Positions 24,272 through 33,438 of a DNA stretch of 64,000 bases are shown here, in pieces. This DNA is from Planococcus shixiaomingii (GTDB lineage Bacteria; Bacillota; Bacilli; Bacillales_A; Planococcaceae), in the NCBI RefSeq assembly GCF_030413615.1, contig NZ_CP129236.1, forward strand, positions 2,030,001-2,094,000. The letters are read 5' to 3'. Below the pieces are notes generated by a model. The model had not been told where the DNA came from. It worked only from the letters and a program-made list of their open reading frames with translations, and made no database searches. Both the position numbers and the translations under genes were made by a program. Every line of letters starts with the position of its first letter. Positions within the stretch are counted from its first letter, which is position 1.

Positions 24272-27037
24272 TTAGAATTTAAGCAAATACTTTTTTGTCA
24301 GTTCTTCAGCTTTTATTGGCCGGCTGAAGAAGAAGCCTTGCATGATTGTGCAATTTCTAGATAACAGGAATTCCAATTGTTCTTCAGTCTCGACACCTTC
24401 AGCAATTACATTCAACTTCAAGTTTTGCGCCAGCGTGATGATGGTATTCGTGATTGCTGCATTGTCATTGTCTTCCACTACATCCTGAATAAAGGATTTA
24501 TCAATTTTCAAAGCATCAATTGGAAAGTTCTTCAAATATCCAAGCGAAGAATAGCCTGTACCGAAATCGTCTATGGCAATTTTTACGCCCAGCTCTTTCA
24601 ATTGTTTCATTTTCCGCATGGTGACTTTAGTGTTTTTAACTATTTGGTTTTCCGTCAGTTCAATGTGCAAAAATTCGGGAGCCAATTTCAGTTCCTGCAA
24701 TATTCCTTCTATCATCGAAACCAAGTTATCTTCTTCAAATTGGCGGCCTGATAAGTTAACAGACATGCACAGTGATGAGTGGCCCAGTTTATGCCATTCG
24801 ATCAACTGCTTGCATGCATTGATCAATACCCATCTGCCAATCGGTATGATCAATCCTGTTTCTTCCGCTATCGGTATAAAATGCACCGGGGATACCATCC
24901 CTTCGGTCGGATGGTTCCAGCGAAGCAATGCTTCAACGCCAATCATGGTATTTGATCTGCTGTCAATTTGAGGCTGGTAATAAATCTCCAGCTCTTCATT
25001 GTCCAACGCTTTATATAACGCATTCTCCAGCAATATGCTTTCCATATTTCTGTCGCTCATTTCGGTTTCGAAGAAATGATAATGGGTGCCGGATTTTTCT
25101 TTGGATTTATACATTGCAGCATCTGCATTTTTGATCAAATCTTCTGCTGTCTTGCCATCCTCTGGATAAACGCTGATGCCGATGCTCGTTTTCACATAAA
25201 CTTCATTGTCCTTGAGCGAGAAAGGCTTAGCAAAAGAATCGATAACGCTTTCTACAACCGTTAGAACCTCTTGTTCACTTTGAATGCGAGGCAATACGAT
25301 CGTAAATTCATCTCCGCCTTGGCGTGAAACTATTGCGCTTTTTGGAACACTTGAGCTTAAGCGTTGTGCTACTTCTCGCAATAATACATCCCCGTAGCTG
25401 TGGCCAAGACTATCATTGACTAATTTGAAGCGGTCCAAGTCCAGGTAAAGAAGAGCCAGTTTTAAATTGCTTCCTTGTAGGTCAGTTAATTCCTGGTTTA
25501 TTTTATCGTTCAGCAGAACACGATTAGGCAGTTCTGTTAAGCTGTCGTAATAAGCAAGATGCTTTATTTCTTCCTCAAGATGTTTCCGTTCAGTAATGTC
25601 TCTGAACGTTACCACTTCCCCTAAAATTGTCTTTCCTTCTTTTATAAGGGAAATGACATATTCGACAGAAAAACTGGAGCCATCTTTTTTGAAAAACTTC
25701 TGGCTTACCTCCGGATAAACGGATAATGCAGCCGAATTCATTTGCCAGTTAAAAATAATCCGGGACGGTTTTCCGATAAGTTCGCCTTTTTCATACCCGA
25801 GCATCGATTCGCTGGCTGGATTGCAAAAAGTGATATTCCCTTCTAAATCCAATCCAAAAATTCCTTCTCCGGCAGAATTCAAGATCAATTCCCTTTCCCG
25901 GCTAAGGGTTTCCAGTTCACTCACTACGCGTTCTAGTTCCCTGTTTTTAATCCGGATTTCAGAAGTTCGTTCTTCGATAATCACTTCTTGTTTTTCCATA
26001 TACAAAAAGTTGGATAATGTAGATGCTGTAGCATCCGCAATCGACTGCGCCAATTGAATGTCCGCTTCCGAGAAGAACATGACGCTTTTTTCAAGTTCTG
26101 GTATAGCTAGCGCTCCCAGTACTTCGCCAGTGGCTACTAAAGGAAGCATAAGCATGCCTTTTATGCCAAATTTTCTGCAGACGTCATGGTTTGGCCGGCT
26201 GTCGGCGAAAACATCAGGAATGAGCAAAGGCCTCTTTGTTTGGCAAACTTCTTCAAGCACTCTATCATTCGTTTGATCAATGTGGTTATCGCCATGGGTT
26301 TTAATCCATTCTTCTTCGGTCCAGTCGCTATCCCGGCTTAAATTAGCGGGTTTGATTTTCTTGCCAGCTAATGGATCAAGCAGATGAACTGCTGTATTGA
26401 AATTGTTCAACACTTTCCCTACGTAATAAAAACATTTATCCAATGCCTCTTGCATCGTTGAACACATCGACAAATCTCGCGTTAAATCGAGCAGCAGTTG
26501 CTTTTCAGCAATCAGATTCTCTTTTCTCGTCAAGTTGGTTGCATTCCGTACAGCTACGCCTGCCATGTTTACATAAGCTTCTACCGTCTGAATTTCGTCT
26601 TCTGTCAAATTCATCGTAATTCCATAATCAAACAAATAAACAAGGCCGAACATTTCATCCTCATAAGTAATCGGGAGCACCAATAACGATTTGATCCTAA
26701 ATCCTTCCACTGCACGAGGATCCGGACGATTGTCTTTTGCCGTATCCGGAATGTAAATGGTCTGTTTCTTTTCGATTACTTCTTTCGCCAATAAATCATA
26801 ATCTGTGTCAATTACATGCATATCAAGCGTCATGCCATTGATGACTTCAGGTTTTCCTACATATCCCTTAAATTGACCGTCCGGCTCCGGCAAATATATG
26901 CCGACAGAGTCACATTGAACAATTTCTTCCGAAATGGCTAACGTAACTTGTTCAAGGACTTCCCGTAATTCAAGTTTTGAATTGATCAATTTGGTTATAT
27001 GCGCAAGACGTGAGTATCTTGTTTGTTCTTCAAGCAT
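24272..27037 (-). CDS. Multidomain GAF-GAF-PAS-GGDEF-EAL protein
   Basis: This is a 921-residue cytosolic c-di-GMP enzyme without membrane helices. Two GAF sensor domains (about 25-165 and 185-340) are followed by a coiled linker, a PAS domain (about 375-490), a GGDEF domain (about 500-660) with intact RQGGDEF, and an EAL domain (about 670-920) with intact GVEALLRW and DDFGTGYSSL motifs. Both diguanylate cyclase and phosphodiesterase activity are therefore possible. The sensory modules suggest control by small ligands or redox state. It is upstream of the ThDP enzyme in the same orientation with a 22-bp gap. The start is ATG after AGAGTGGG. Confidence 0.93.
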   Translation of the reverse strand: MLEEQTRYSRLAHITKLINSKLELREVLEQVTLAISEEIVQCDSVGIYLPEPDGQFKGYVGKPEVINGMTLDMHVIDTDYDLLAKEVIEKKQTIYIPDTAKDNRPDPRAVEGFRIKSLLVLPITYEDEMFGLVYLFDYGITMNLTEDEIQTVEAYVNMAGVAVRNATNLTRKENLIAEKQLLLDLTRDLSMCSTMQEALDKCFYYVGKVLNNFNTAVHLLDPLAGKKIKPANLSRDSDWTEEEWIKTHGDNHIDQTNDRVLEEVCQTKRPLLIPDVFADSRPNHDVCRKFGIKGMLMLPLVATGEVLGALAIPELEKSVMFFSEADIQLAQSIADATASTLSNFLYMEKQEVIIEERTSEIRIKNRELERVVSELETLSRERELILNSAGEGIFGLDLEGNITFCNPASESMLGYEKGELIGKPSRIIFNWQMNSAALSVYPEVSQKFFKKDGSSFSVEYVISLIKEGKTILGEVVTFRDITERKHLEEEIKHLAYYDSLTELPNRVLLNDKINQELTDLQGSNLKLALLYLDLDRFKLVNDSLGHSYGDVLLREVAQRLSSSVPKSAIVSRQGGDEFTIVLPRIQSEQEVLTVVESVIDSFAKPFSLKDNEVYVKTSIGISVYPEDGKTAEDLIKNADAAMYKSKEKSGTHYHFFETEMSDRNMESILLENALYKALDNEELEIYYQPQIDSRSNTMIGVEALLRWNHPTEGMVSPVHFIPIAEETGLIIPIGRWVLINACKQLIEWHKLGHSSLCMSVNLSGRQFEEDNLVSMIEGILQELKLAPEFLHIELTENQIVKNTKVTMRKMKQLKELGVKIAIDDFGTGYSSLGYLKNFPIDALKIDKSFIQDVVEDNDNAAITNTIITLAQNLKLNVIAEGVETEEQLEFLLSRNCTIMQGFFFSRPIKAEELTKKYLLKF

Positions 27038-27509
27038 TGACCCACTCTCCAGTTCTTTTCTTTATATAAAAGGCATTAAGGTATATCTCGTTTTAAATTA
27101 AGGCTCGCTTCAACTGATAAACTCAGTTTTTTCATACTTTCTATCTAGTTCTAGCTAAACCTTTTAACCTTCTCGCTATGTGTCTATAATACTGTAAATA
27201 AGGAAATATTAATATAAGTAAATTAATTTTTTATTTTTGTATATATATGTAAGAATCTTATCGATTGAAAAAATATACCATTTTTTTTCGTCATTTTATT
27301 CGTCTATGGAACAATATTTTTATTAAATTTGAGCAAAAAAAGAGAACCGCCATTAGAGCCGTTCGCTTAAAGAAAATATGAATAAACTAATAGTTCAGTT
27401 TACTATATTAGTTTCTAGGCCATAATTTATTGAAAACAACCTTCTCAAGCATTCAATACATTCCGAAACAGTGGTCTTTTCGAACCCAGCATTCGTAGCT
27501 TTTCTGAAA
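27038..27509. other. AT-rich intergenic region before the GGDEF-EAL gene
   Basis: This roughly 470-bp gap holds the presumed promoter of the GGDEF-EAL gene and the terminator of the gene at 27.5 kb. I see no coding potential, no riboswitch fold that I recognise and no c-di-GMP aptamer signature. Confidence 0.5.
27334..27364 (-). terminator. Probable terminator of the 27.5-kb gene
   Basis: On the minus strand, GAACGGCT/GGCGGTTC forms an eight-pair stem with one mismatch, followed by TCTTTTTTT. It lies about 145 bp after the stop, somewhat far. Confidence 0.55.
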
Positions 27510-27884
27510 TCACTCAATTACCAAGCTGGTTTTCGTAACAGAAATCAATTCAATTTCCGAACAGTAAAATTTAAGGGAATCGTTTTCATAATCTTCAACT
27601 TCAAACTTGATATTTTCCCATCCTTTATTTCGAAGATCGTGGACTGCAAGGCCGACGGGTTGAAAGTAACCAAGGCTTTCGAATTTAATGTTCTGCGGAT
27701 CTCGAAAGCGGAATTGCAGCAGATAAGAATCACCTTTGGATTCCATCATAAAATCAATATCGAGCAAGGAGCTATAAACATCAAAGTCTTTTACAAAACT
27801 TAAATTGAAATTTGTTATGCATTTTAAATTGCTATAAGAAAAATTTTTAATATGTCCTATAAGCATTGCCATGTTCTTAATCAA
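27510..27884 (-). CDS. Hypothetical protein, 124 residues
   Basis: This is a small soluble protein I cannot assign with confidence. The pattern of beta strands (LLQFRFRDPQNIKFESLG, a tryptophan in NKGWENIKFEVEDYEN and a charged end) resembles small Bacillus proteins related to YxiG or immunity proteins, but this is a weak impression. The start is a TTG with AAGGGG about nine bases upstream; an ATG four codons downstream is an alternative. Codon use is more AT-rich than in its neighbours. It lies beside an apparent gene remnant, so the region may be a degrading accessory locus. Confidence 0.6.
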   Translation of the reverse strand: MIKNMAMLIGHIKNFSYSNLKCITNFNLSFVKDFDVYSSLLDIDFMMESKGDSYLLQFRFRDPQNIKFESLGYFQPVGLAVHDLRNKGWENIKFEVEDYENDSLKFYCSEIELISVTKTSLVIE

Positions 27885-27944
27885 TTTAATTCCCCTTTGT
27901 TTTCCGGCTAATGTTCATTTTTACTCTCAAGCAGTCATAGTTGC

Positions 27945-28154
27945 TTACGAACGGGCTTTCAAATTTGGTAAATTTAAATAATCGAATACAGTCCATCCCC
28001 AAGTTCCAATTAATATTTCACTCTTAATCATCCACCCGCTGTTTTTCTGCTCCACTCTTTTGATAGCCGGTTTAATAAAAATTCTCAGACTCCCCTCAAT
28101 TTGTTCTTCTAATTTTATGGGGTATTTGAAAAGAACATCTCTTCTATAATCCCC
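27945..28154 (-). pseudogene. Possible gene remnant (C-terminal fragment)
   Basis: An open stretch of 69 codons between two stops lacks a start codon and a ribosome binding site at its beginning, yet reads like real protein: KYPIKLEEQIEGSLRIFIKP followed by a tryptophan-rich end (GTWGWTVFDYLNLPNL). I interpret it as the tail of a lost gene. I do not recognise the family. The remaining sequence in the gap up to the HAD gene looks non-coding and AT-rich. Confidence 0.35.
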
Positions 28155-28288
28155 CTAAAGACCCGCATCCATTGCCTTGGAAAACTAAATTTTGTTAGGA
28201 ACTTTTTATTTCTTATTTCTAAACTTTTAGTCTATTATATATTAAAGGATTTTTTTTACAATTCAAATAGTTTTTTAGGAGGCTGTAA

Positions 28289-28945
28289 ATGATACAAGCA
28301 GTTATTTTTGATTTTGATGGAACTTTGGCTAATACGTTGCCTGTTTGTGATGTGGCCTTTCAGAAAGTCTTTCAGACATACGATCAACGCAATCTTTCTA
28401 CAGCGGAGATCCGGGCGATGTTCGGCCCTTCCGAAACCGGCATCATCCGGCAACATCTTCAGCACCCCGATAAAGAAAAAGCGATTGACCTTTACTATAC
28501 GACTTATTTGCAGCAGCACGCTGCTTTGGTTGAGGCCAATTTGGAAATTCGCGATTTGCTCGTCCACCTTAAAAACTGTGGACTAAAACTAGGAATTGTC
28601 ACGGGAAAAGCGAGAAGGAGTTTGGATATTTCTTTGTTAGCACTTGAAATGGAATCAGTGTTTGATGTTATTATCACCGGAGATGATGTCATACGACCGA
28701 AACCGGATCCGGAAGGCGTCGTTAAAGCATTGAAATTTTTAGGAGTAAAAAGCGATGAAGCGCTATTTATCGGAGACAGTGATGCAGATATTGGAGCAGG
28801 ATTACAGGCAAATGTCTACACTATTGGAGTGCACTGGCTGCCTGATTTTCAAACGGCTGATTTTACTGTAGAACCGAGTGCTTATTATAAATCGGTTGCT
28901 GAATTGTTGGCTTTAATCGAAAGAGGTGTTCCTTTTGAGCGTTAA
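28289..28945 (+). CDS. HAD-superfamily hydrolase (phosphoglycolate-phosphatase-like)
   Basis: This is a 218-residue HAD phosphatase. Motif I is FDFDGTLANT, motif II is IVTGKARRS with its threonine, the motif III lysine is in RPKPDPEG, and motif IV is FIGDSDADI. A helical cap lies between motifs I and II. TTAGGAGG stands eight bases before the ATG. It overlaps the next gene (Nudix), so the two are co-transcribed and a nucleotide or sugar-phosphate house-cleaning role is plausible. The substrate is unknown. Confidence 0.9.
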   Translation: MIQAVIFDFDGTLANTLPVCDVAFQKVFQTYDQRNLSTAEIRAMFGPSETGIIRQHLQHPDKEKAIDLYYTTYLQQHAALVEANLEIRDLLVHLKNCGLKLGIVTGKARRSLDISLLALEMESVFDVIITGDDVIRPKPDPEGVVKALKFLGVKSDEALFIGDSDADIGAGLQANVYTIGVHWLPDFQTADFTVEPSAYYKSVAELLALIERGVPFER

Positions 28946-29552
28946 ATGGCTTGAATGGGCACAGCGAATCCAGTCAATTTCCCAAGCGGGATTGGCTTTT
29001 TCAAAAGACGTTTATGACATCGAGCGTTTTGAAGAATTAAAGGCGATCAGCCTGGAAATCATGCAGGAGCATACCGGCCAGGATATGGAAAAAATCATAA
29101 GTCTGTTTGCGAATGAGACCGGCTACCAAACTCCGAAAGTGGATATTCGCGGCGCGGTCTTCTTAAATGGTCAAATCCTTATGGTCAATGAAAATATTGA
29201 CGGCAAATGGTCTCTGCCTGGCGGTTTTTGCGATATCGGCTTGTCGCCTGCAGAAAACATTGTAAAGGAAATCAAAGAAGAATCCGGTTATGACGTCGTC
29301 CCCGTTAAATTGCTGGCGTTGCTCGATATGAACAAACATGCGCACCCGACGCAACCTTTCCATTACTATAAAGTCTTTATTCAGTGCATCATTGTCGGCG
29401 GCCAAGCGGAAAACGGCTTGGAAACAAAAGGCGTCCAATTTTTCAACGAAAACGCTTTGCCGGACCTGTCGCTAAACCGCAACACCGCAGCGCAAATTGG
29501 ACTGCTTTTTGATTTTTTGCGTGATCCGCAAAAAGAGACAGTATTCGATTAA
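28935..29552 (+). CDS. Nudix hydrolase with N-terminal Nudix-associated domain
   Basis: This is a pyrophosphohydrolase of about 205 residues. The first 65 residues form the small helical domain often found before this Nudix type (WLEWAQRIQSISQAGL). The Nudix box reads GGFCDIGLSPAENIVKEIKE and continues ESGY; the first glutamate of the textbook box is leucine, as in this subfamily. I start at TTG with AGAGGTG upstream because that gives the usual WLEWA N-terminus. A GTG three codons earlier overlaps the ribosome binding site. It overlaps the HAD gene by 11 bp. Substrates are nucleoside diphosphate derivatives, unspecified. Confidence 0.87.
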   Translation: MSVKWLEWAQRIQSISQAGLAFSKDVYDIERFEELKAISLEIMQEHTGQDMEKIISLFANETGYQTPKVDIRGAVFLNGQILMVNENIDGKWSLPGGFCDIGLSPAENIVKEIKEESGYDVVPVKLLALLDMNKHAHPTQPFHYYKVFIQCIIVGGQAENGLETKGVQFFNENALPDLSLNRNTAAQIGLLFDFLRDPQKETVFD

Positions 29553-29624
29553 TAGTTGCATCGTATTCTCTTATCAGCAAAACATTTAAGCGCTTTAAGC
29601 AGAAAAACAAAAGAAGGTAGTAAA

Positions 29625-30440
29625 TTGGAACTTTTCTCAGAAAAACTTCTCTTAATTGCATTATTCGTTTTAATTATCCATTCCATCGAAACGCTCGCTT
29701 ATGCGGTTCGCTTGTCTGGAGCTCGTGTACGGCTGCTTGCTTCTGCCCTGTCGTTGTTCAATGTCATGGTGATGGTGTCCCGGCTTGCAAATATGATGCA
29801 GCAGCCGTTTACCGGCAGCCTGGTCGATTCAGCACCCCAAAACAATGCGTTGGCGTTTGTCGAAAGCCAATACCGTGTAATCATCGGCTCTTCAACACTA
29901 GGAACTGTAATCGGCATTCTGCTCCTCCCAACGTTCATTTCCATCTTTTCCAGAGCCATCATTCATTTATCCGAGGAAAGAGGATCGATTCCAGGATTAG
30001 TGAAAAAAGGAATGACGGTTACTTACATAAAGCGCGGCTTTACCCATTTTCATTTGCCTAAGCTCTCATATTTGAAGAACGTCCGTTTAGCCGATATACC
30101 AGTCAAGTTGTTCCTGATCAATATGGTTATTACCGCCATTTATACAATTGGCGTTTTATCTGCGCTATATGCGGCCGTTCTTGTTCCTGAAAGAGCAACA
30201 ACCGCCATTATGGCTTCTGGTTTGATCAACGGCTTGGCTACGATTTTACTAATCATTTTTGTCGACCCGAAAATTTCCGTTTTAGCGGATGATGTCATCA
30301 ACCAGCGCGGCAGCTATTTGAAATTGAAGAATGTGGCACTGATGATGATTACGTCCCGCTTGCTCGGAACGGTGCTGGCCCAAGTTTTCTTTTTACCCGG
30401 TGCTAAGTATATTGCCTGGTTCACTCGTTTTATCGTATAG
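29625..30440 (+). CDS. amj: Lipid II flippase Amj family protein
   Basis: This is a 271-residue polytopic membrane protein matching Amj (YdaH), which flips lipid II across the membrane in Bacillus subtilis as an alternative to MurJ. HSIETLAYAVRLSGARV in the first helix and FVDPKISVLADDVINQRG near the end are the most recognisable stretches, and about six helices are predicted. I start at TTG with AGAAGG upstream; an earlier in-frame start 23 codons upstream lacks a ribosome binding site and would add a non-conserved hydrophilic tail. It lies 72 bp after the Nudix gene, possibly in the same transcript. Confidence 0.88.
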   Translation: MELFSEKLLLIALFVLIIHSIETLAYAVRLSGARVRLLASALSLFNVMVMVSRLANMMQQPFTGSLVDSAPQNNALAFVESQYRVIIGSSTLGTVIGILLLPTFISIFSRAIIHLSEERGSIPGLVKKGMTVTYIKRGFTHFHLPKLSYLKNVRLADIPVKLFLINMVITAIYTIGVLSALYAAVLVPERATTAIMASGLINGLATILLIIFVDPKISVLADDVINQRGSYLKLKNVALMMITSRLLGTVLAQVFFLPGAKYIAWFTRFIV

Positions 30441-30479
30441 AAAAAGCGTTCATTCTATTTTTGAATGAACGCTTTTTTA
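30441..30479. terminator. Bidirectional terminator (amj / lipoprotein gene)
   Basis: Stem AAAAGCGTTCATT/AATGAACGCTTTT with T6 lies between the convergent stops, one base from the lipoprotein stop. Confidence 0.9.
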
Positions 30480-31100
30480 TTACTTTGTAGTATCCTCACT
30501 GATTTTTTGGAACAGTGATTCTTTGTCGTTGATGGAAAAAGCATCAATTTTCCCGGCTTCGGGAGAAGTCGCTGAGCCTTCAAAATCGTAGGTATCCGTT
30601 TGTCCTGCTGGGTTCTTGTAGTTCACTGCAAATGAAAAAGAATACTTGCTAGCAGTCTTCTCGTCTTGGACAATTTCAAGATTGTGGATTGACAGCTGGT
30701 AATCTTGGCCGAAATTATGATAGAAGAAAGCTGTGGTATTCAGGAAATTCTCAAAGCCGTTTTCTGTAAAATAGGGCGCATACGTTTTCTCTATGTACTC
30801 GGAATACGCCTGGTATTGGGGCGACTCTAAAACAGCCGCATAATCATCTTCACTCATATTTGGCTGCTGCAATGCGCCAAGATCACCGGCTAAGCGGTTA
30901 AATTCTTTGTCCGGTGCAGTAAATTCATGTTCGAGTACTTTTTTAAGTGAAGCTATATCCTCGACTTTCGTATTGGCAGGTGCATCGGCTTCAGCTTCGT
31001 TTTCCGCAGGTTCCTGTGAACAGGCAACAATGAAAAAACAAGCGGATAGAAGTAACAATATGCCAAACAGTGCTTTAACCGCACTTGGTTTCTGGTGCAT
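30480..31100 (-). CDS. Predicted lipoprotein, unknown function
   Basis: This is a 206-residue secreted protein. A basic start, a hydrophobic core and a lipobox IVAC (cysteine at about residue 27) show export and lipid attachment to the outer face of the membrane. The mature part opens with a Glu/Ala-rich linker (EPAENEAEADAPANT) and then a globular domain of about 160 residues that I do not recognise. GGGGG precedes the ATG at proper spacing. It is a single gene with a shared terminator. Confidence 0.82.
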   Translation of the reverse strand: MHQKPSAVKALFGILLLLSACFFIVACSQEPAENEAEADAPANTKVEDIASLKKVLEHEFTAPDKEFNRLAGDLGALQQPNMSEDDYAAVLESPQYQAYSEYIEKTYAPYFTENGFENFLNTTAFFYHNFGQDYQLSIHNLEIVQDEKTASKYSFSFAVNYKNPAGQTDTYDFEGSATSPEAGKIDAFSINDKESLFQKISEDTTK

Positions 31101-31195
31101 GGGTATTCCCCCAGATCATTCAGATTAGAAGTGGAAGCTTCTACAAATAATACGCGCAACTGCCTAAAAGGTTCCGTGCGCAGATCAAAAACTTG

Positions 31196-32260
31196 TTAAC
31201 TCAACGATATATTAAACTTTTCGATTAAATCCATCAAAATTGGGCGCTCATTGCCATCACGGCCAACTACGTGTTCTGCGGTAACTAAAGAATTTAGCAC
31301 CGCTTCTTCGGTGGCTTCTCCGACTGCCCGGAATGCCAAATCCAAATCTTCTTCGTGAATGCAGCGCATAGTCAGCAGGTCTCCCGGTTTTTGATGGGGG
31401 ATTTTGATGGCGGTTGAGAAACCGATGACAATTTCTCCGCTGCCATGTGTAATGATTGATCCGGTGCGTGATAATCCGGCTACCGCCCGTTTGATGATCC
31501 GGTTTAATTGCCGCTCCGACAGAGGAAGATCTGTAGAGACAATGATCATAACCGATCCTTTGTCTTTTTCTTCACGATCCTGCAGAATTTCCCTTTTCAA
31601 TTGTTGTCCGACCGCTTTGCCGTTCACCCGGAGATCGCTTAGCATACCGAAATTTGAAAGCACCATGACGCCCATCATATATTCGGCGCCGTCTAAATTC
31701 ATTTTCCGTGAAGCAGAACCGATGCCGCCTTTTAGCGAATAGCAAAGCATTCCCCTTCCTGCGCCGACGGCACCTTCTAGGAATTCTGGTGAAGCATCGG
31801 CCAAAGCAGCCTTTACATGCTCCGGCGTAACCGATTTCGCCCGGATGTCGTTCAAAAACATATCGTTGCATTCTCCGACAATCGGATTGACCGTGCCGGT
31901 TGTATGGCCGATTTCCGGATTCCTCTCGAGCATATAATCGATTAACGTATCTGCTACGGTGCCTATACTTAATGTATTTGTCAGCAATATCGGCGTTTCA
32001 AGCGTTCCTAGTTCCTCAAGCTGAACCGTGCCCATCGTTTTCCCGAAGCCGTTGATCACATGGCTGGAGGCGATCAACTTTTCTTTATAGATGTTTCCCT
32101 GATGAGGCACTATGGCCGTCACCCCTGTTTGCACGCGTCCATCACTGAGCGTTGTATGGCCGACTGCCACTCCCGCGACATCCGTAATGGCATTCAACGG
32201 CCCTGGCTGCAGACTGCCAATCACGACACCAAAATCTCGAATCCGTTTTTGGTTTAACAC
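31196..32260 (-). CDS. P1-family aminopeptidase (DmpA-like)
   Basis: This is a 354-residue N-terminal-nucleophile hydrolase of peptidase family S58/P1 (D-aminopeptidase DmpA, beta-aminopeptidase BapA). The opening RIRDFGVVIGSLQPGPLNAITDV and GVTAIVPHQGN are typical. The self-cleavage and nucleophile site reads GGIGSASRK, the family's GGIG-x-(S)-SR pattern. These enzymes process into two chains and cut D- or beta-amino-acid N-termini. No signal peptide, so cytoplasmic. It starts at GTG after GAAGGTG. Natural substrate unknown. Confidence 0.9.
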   Translation of the reverse strand: MLNQKRIRDFGVVIGSLQPGPLNAITDVAGVAVGHTTLSDGRVQTGVTAIVPHQGNIYKEKLIASSHVINGFGKTMGTVQLEELGTLETPILLTNTLSIGTVADTLIDYMLERNPEIGHTTGTVNPIVGECNDMFLNDIRAKSVTPEHVKAALADASPEFLEGAVGAGRGMLCYSLKGGIGSASRKMNLDGAEYMMGVMVLSNFGMLSDLRVNGKAVGQQLKREILQDREEKDKGSVMIIVSTDLPLSERQLNRIIKRAVAGLSRTGSIITHGSGEIVIGFSTAIKIPHQKPGDLLTMRCIHEEDLDLAFRAVGEATEEAVLNSLVTAEHVVGRDGNERPILMDLIEKFNISLS

Positions 32261-32314
32261 ACTAACACCTTCAGTTCTATAGATTTACTGCTTTCCCTAC
32301 TATACCAATAAGCC

Positions 32315-32364
32315 AAAAAAACAAGCAATGCCTCCTCTCAACAATTGAGGAAACCTTGCTTGCT
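32315..32364 (-). terminator. Terminator of the oxidase/reductase operon
   Basis: On the minus strand GCAAGGTTTCCTC/GAGGAGGCATTGC forms a stem with small mismatches, followed by TTGTTTTTTT. Confidence 0.85.
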
Positions 32365-32375
32365 CTTCAAGCACT

Positions 32376-33413
32376 TTATTGTTCAATCGGTCCTTCCAAA
32401 ACGATTTTCCCGATGGTTTTCCCGGACATCAATTTCTCGTAAGCTCTTTCCAGATTTGCTGAGTTGATCGGCGTCATTCGTTCTGACATGGTGGTTTTGA
32501 CTTTGCCGGCATCAACCCAGTCCGCCAGTTTATCAAGCAAATGGTGCTGCTTGATCATGTCATCTGTGTGGAACATCGAGCGCGTATACATCAATTCATA
32601 AGCAAACGTCACGCTTTTTGAAAAAAGCGCAATCGCCAGCGGTTTTTGGGCAGGCAAAATCGAACATATTTTTCCTTGCGGCAAAATCACTTTTGCCATT
32701 CCGCTCATGTGGTCATCTACATTCGTCAAGCAAAAAATGTAATGGACACCAGCCAGCCCAAGCTCTTTAAGTTGCGGCTCAAATGGCTCCCGGCGATTGA
32801 TCGTGTAATCAGCGCCGTGTTCCATTGCCCATTCTTTTGTTTCCGGGCGTGAAGCGGTGCCGATTACCGTCAGCCCTAGCTGTTTGGCAATTTGGGTGGC
32901 AACCGAACCGACTCCACCCGCCGCACCGATGATCAAAATGCTCTTGCCGGCGTTTTCTTCAGGCATATCAGATACGCCCAAGCGGTCAAAATAGGCTTCC
33001 AATGCTGTAACGCTGGTTAACGGGAGCGCTGCGGCTTCAGCGAAATTCAGGCTTTTCGGTTTTTTTCCGACAAGCCGTTCATCGACCAAATGAAATTCGC
33101 TGTGGCTTCCTTGAGCTATGCTCGTTCCGGCGTAATAAACTTCATCACCGATATTGAATAACGTACAGCCTTCTCCTGTTTCCACGACAACACCAGCGGT
33201 ATCGCGTCCGATGATGGTCAATGAATCGTCGTAGTCATTTTTCGCGTCGCGGGTCTTGTAATCGGTTGGATTAACCGATATTGCCCGAACTTCGACAAGC
33301 AAGTTTCTTTCTGTCGGCTCTGGACGCTCTACATCGATAAATTCCAATTTTGGCGGTTTTGTTTTATCACCCGGTTTATGAAAACCGAGGGCTTTCATCG
33401 TCTTCTTGCTCAA
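32376..33413 (-). CDS. MDR-family zinc-type alcohol dehydrogenase-like / quinone oxidoreductase
   Basis: This is a 345-residue NADPH-dependent medium-chain reductase. It has an N-terminal GroES-like domain (VNPTDYKTRD) and a Rossmann domain with IIGAAGGVGSVATQIAKQLG. The structural-zinc cysteines of true alcohol dehydrogenases are absent, so despite its family name it is probably a zinc-independent quinone or enone reductase. A TTG start after AAAGGTG is preferred, giving the SKKTMKALGF N-terminus. It follows a YdaP-type oxidase gene by 25 bp, so the pair is one operon. Confidence 0.88.
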   Translation of the reverse strand: MSKKTMKALGFHKPGDKTKPPKLEFIDVERPEPTERNLLVEVRAISVNPTDYKTRDAKNDYDDSLTIIGRDTAGVVVETGEGCTLFNIGDEVYYAGTSIAQGSHSEFHLVDERLVGKKPKSLNFAEAAALPLTSVTALEAYFDRLGVSDMPEENAGKSILIIGAAGGVGSVATQIAKQLGLTVIGTASRPETKEWAMEHGADYTINRREPFEPQLKELGLAGVHYIFCLTNVDDHMSGMAKVILPQGKICSILPAQKPLAIALFSKSVTFAYELMYTRSMFHTDDMIKQHHLLDKLADWVDAGKVKTTMSERMTPINSANLERAYEKLMSGKTIGKIVLEGPIEQ

Positions 33414-33438
33414 AGAGCTTCACCTTTCTTTCTGAAAT

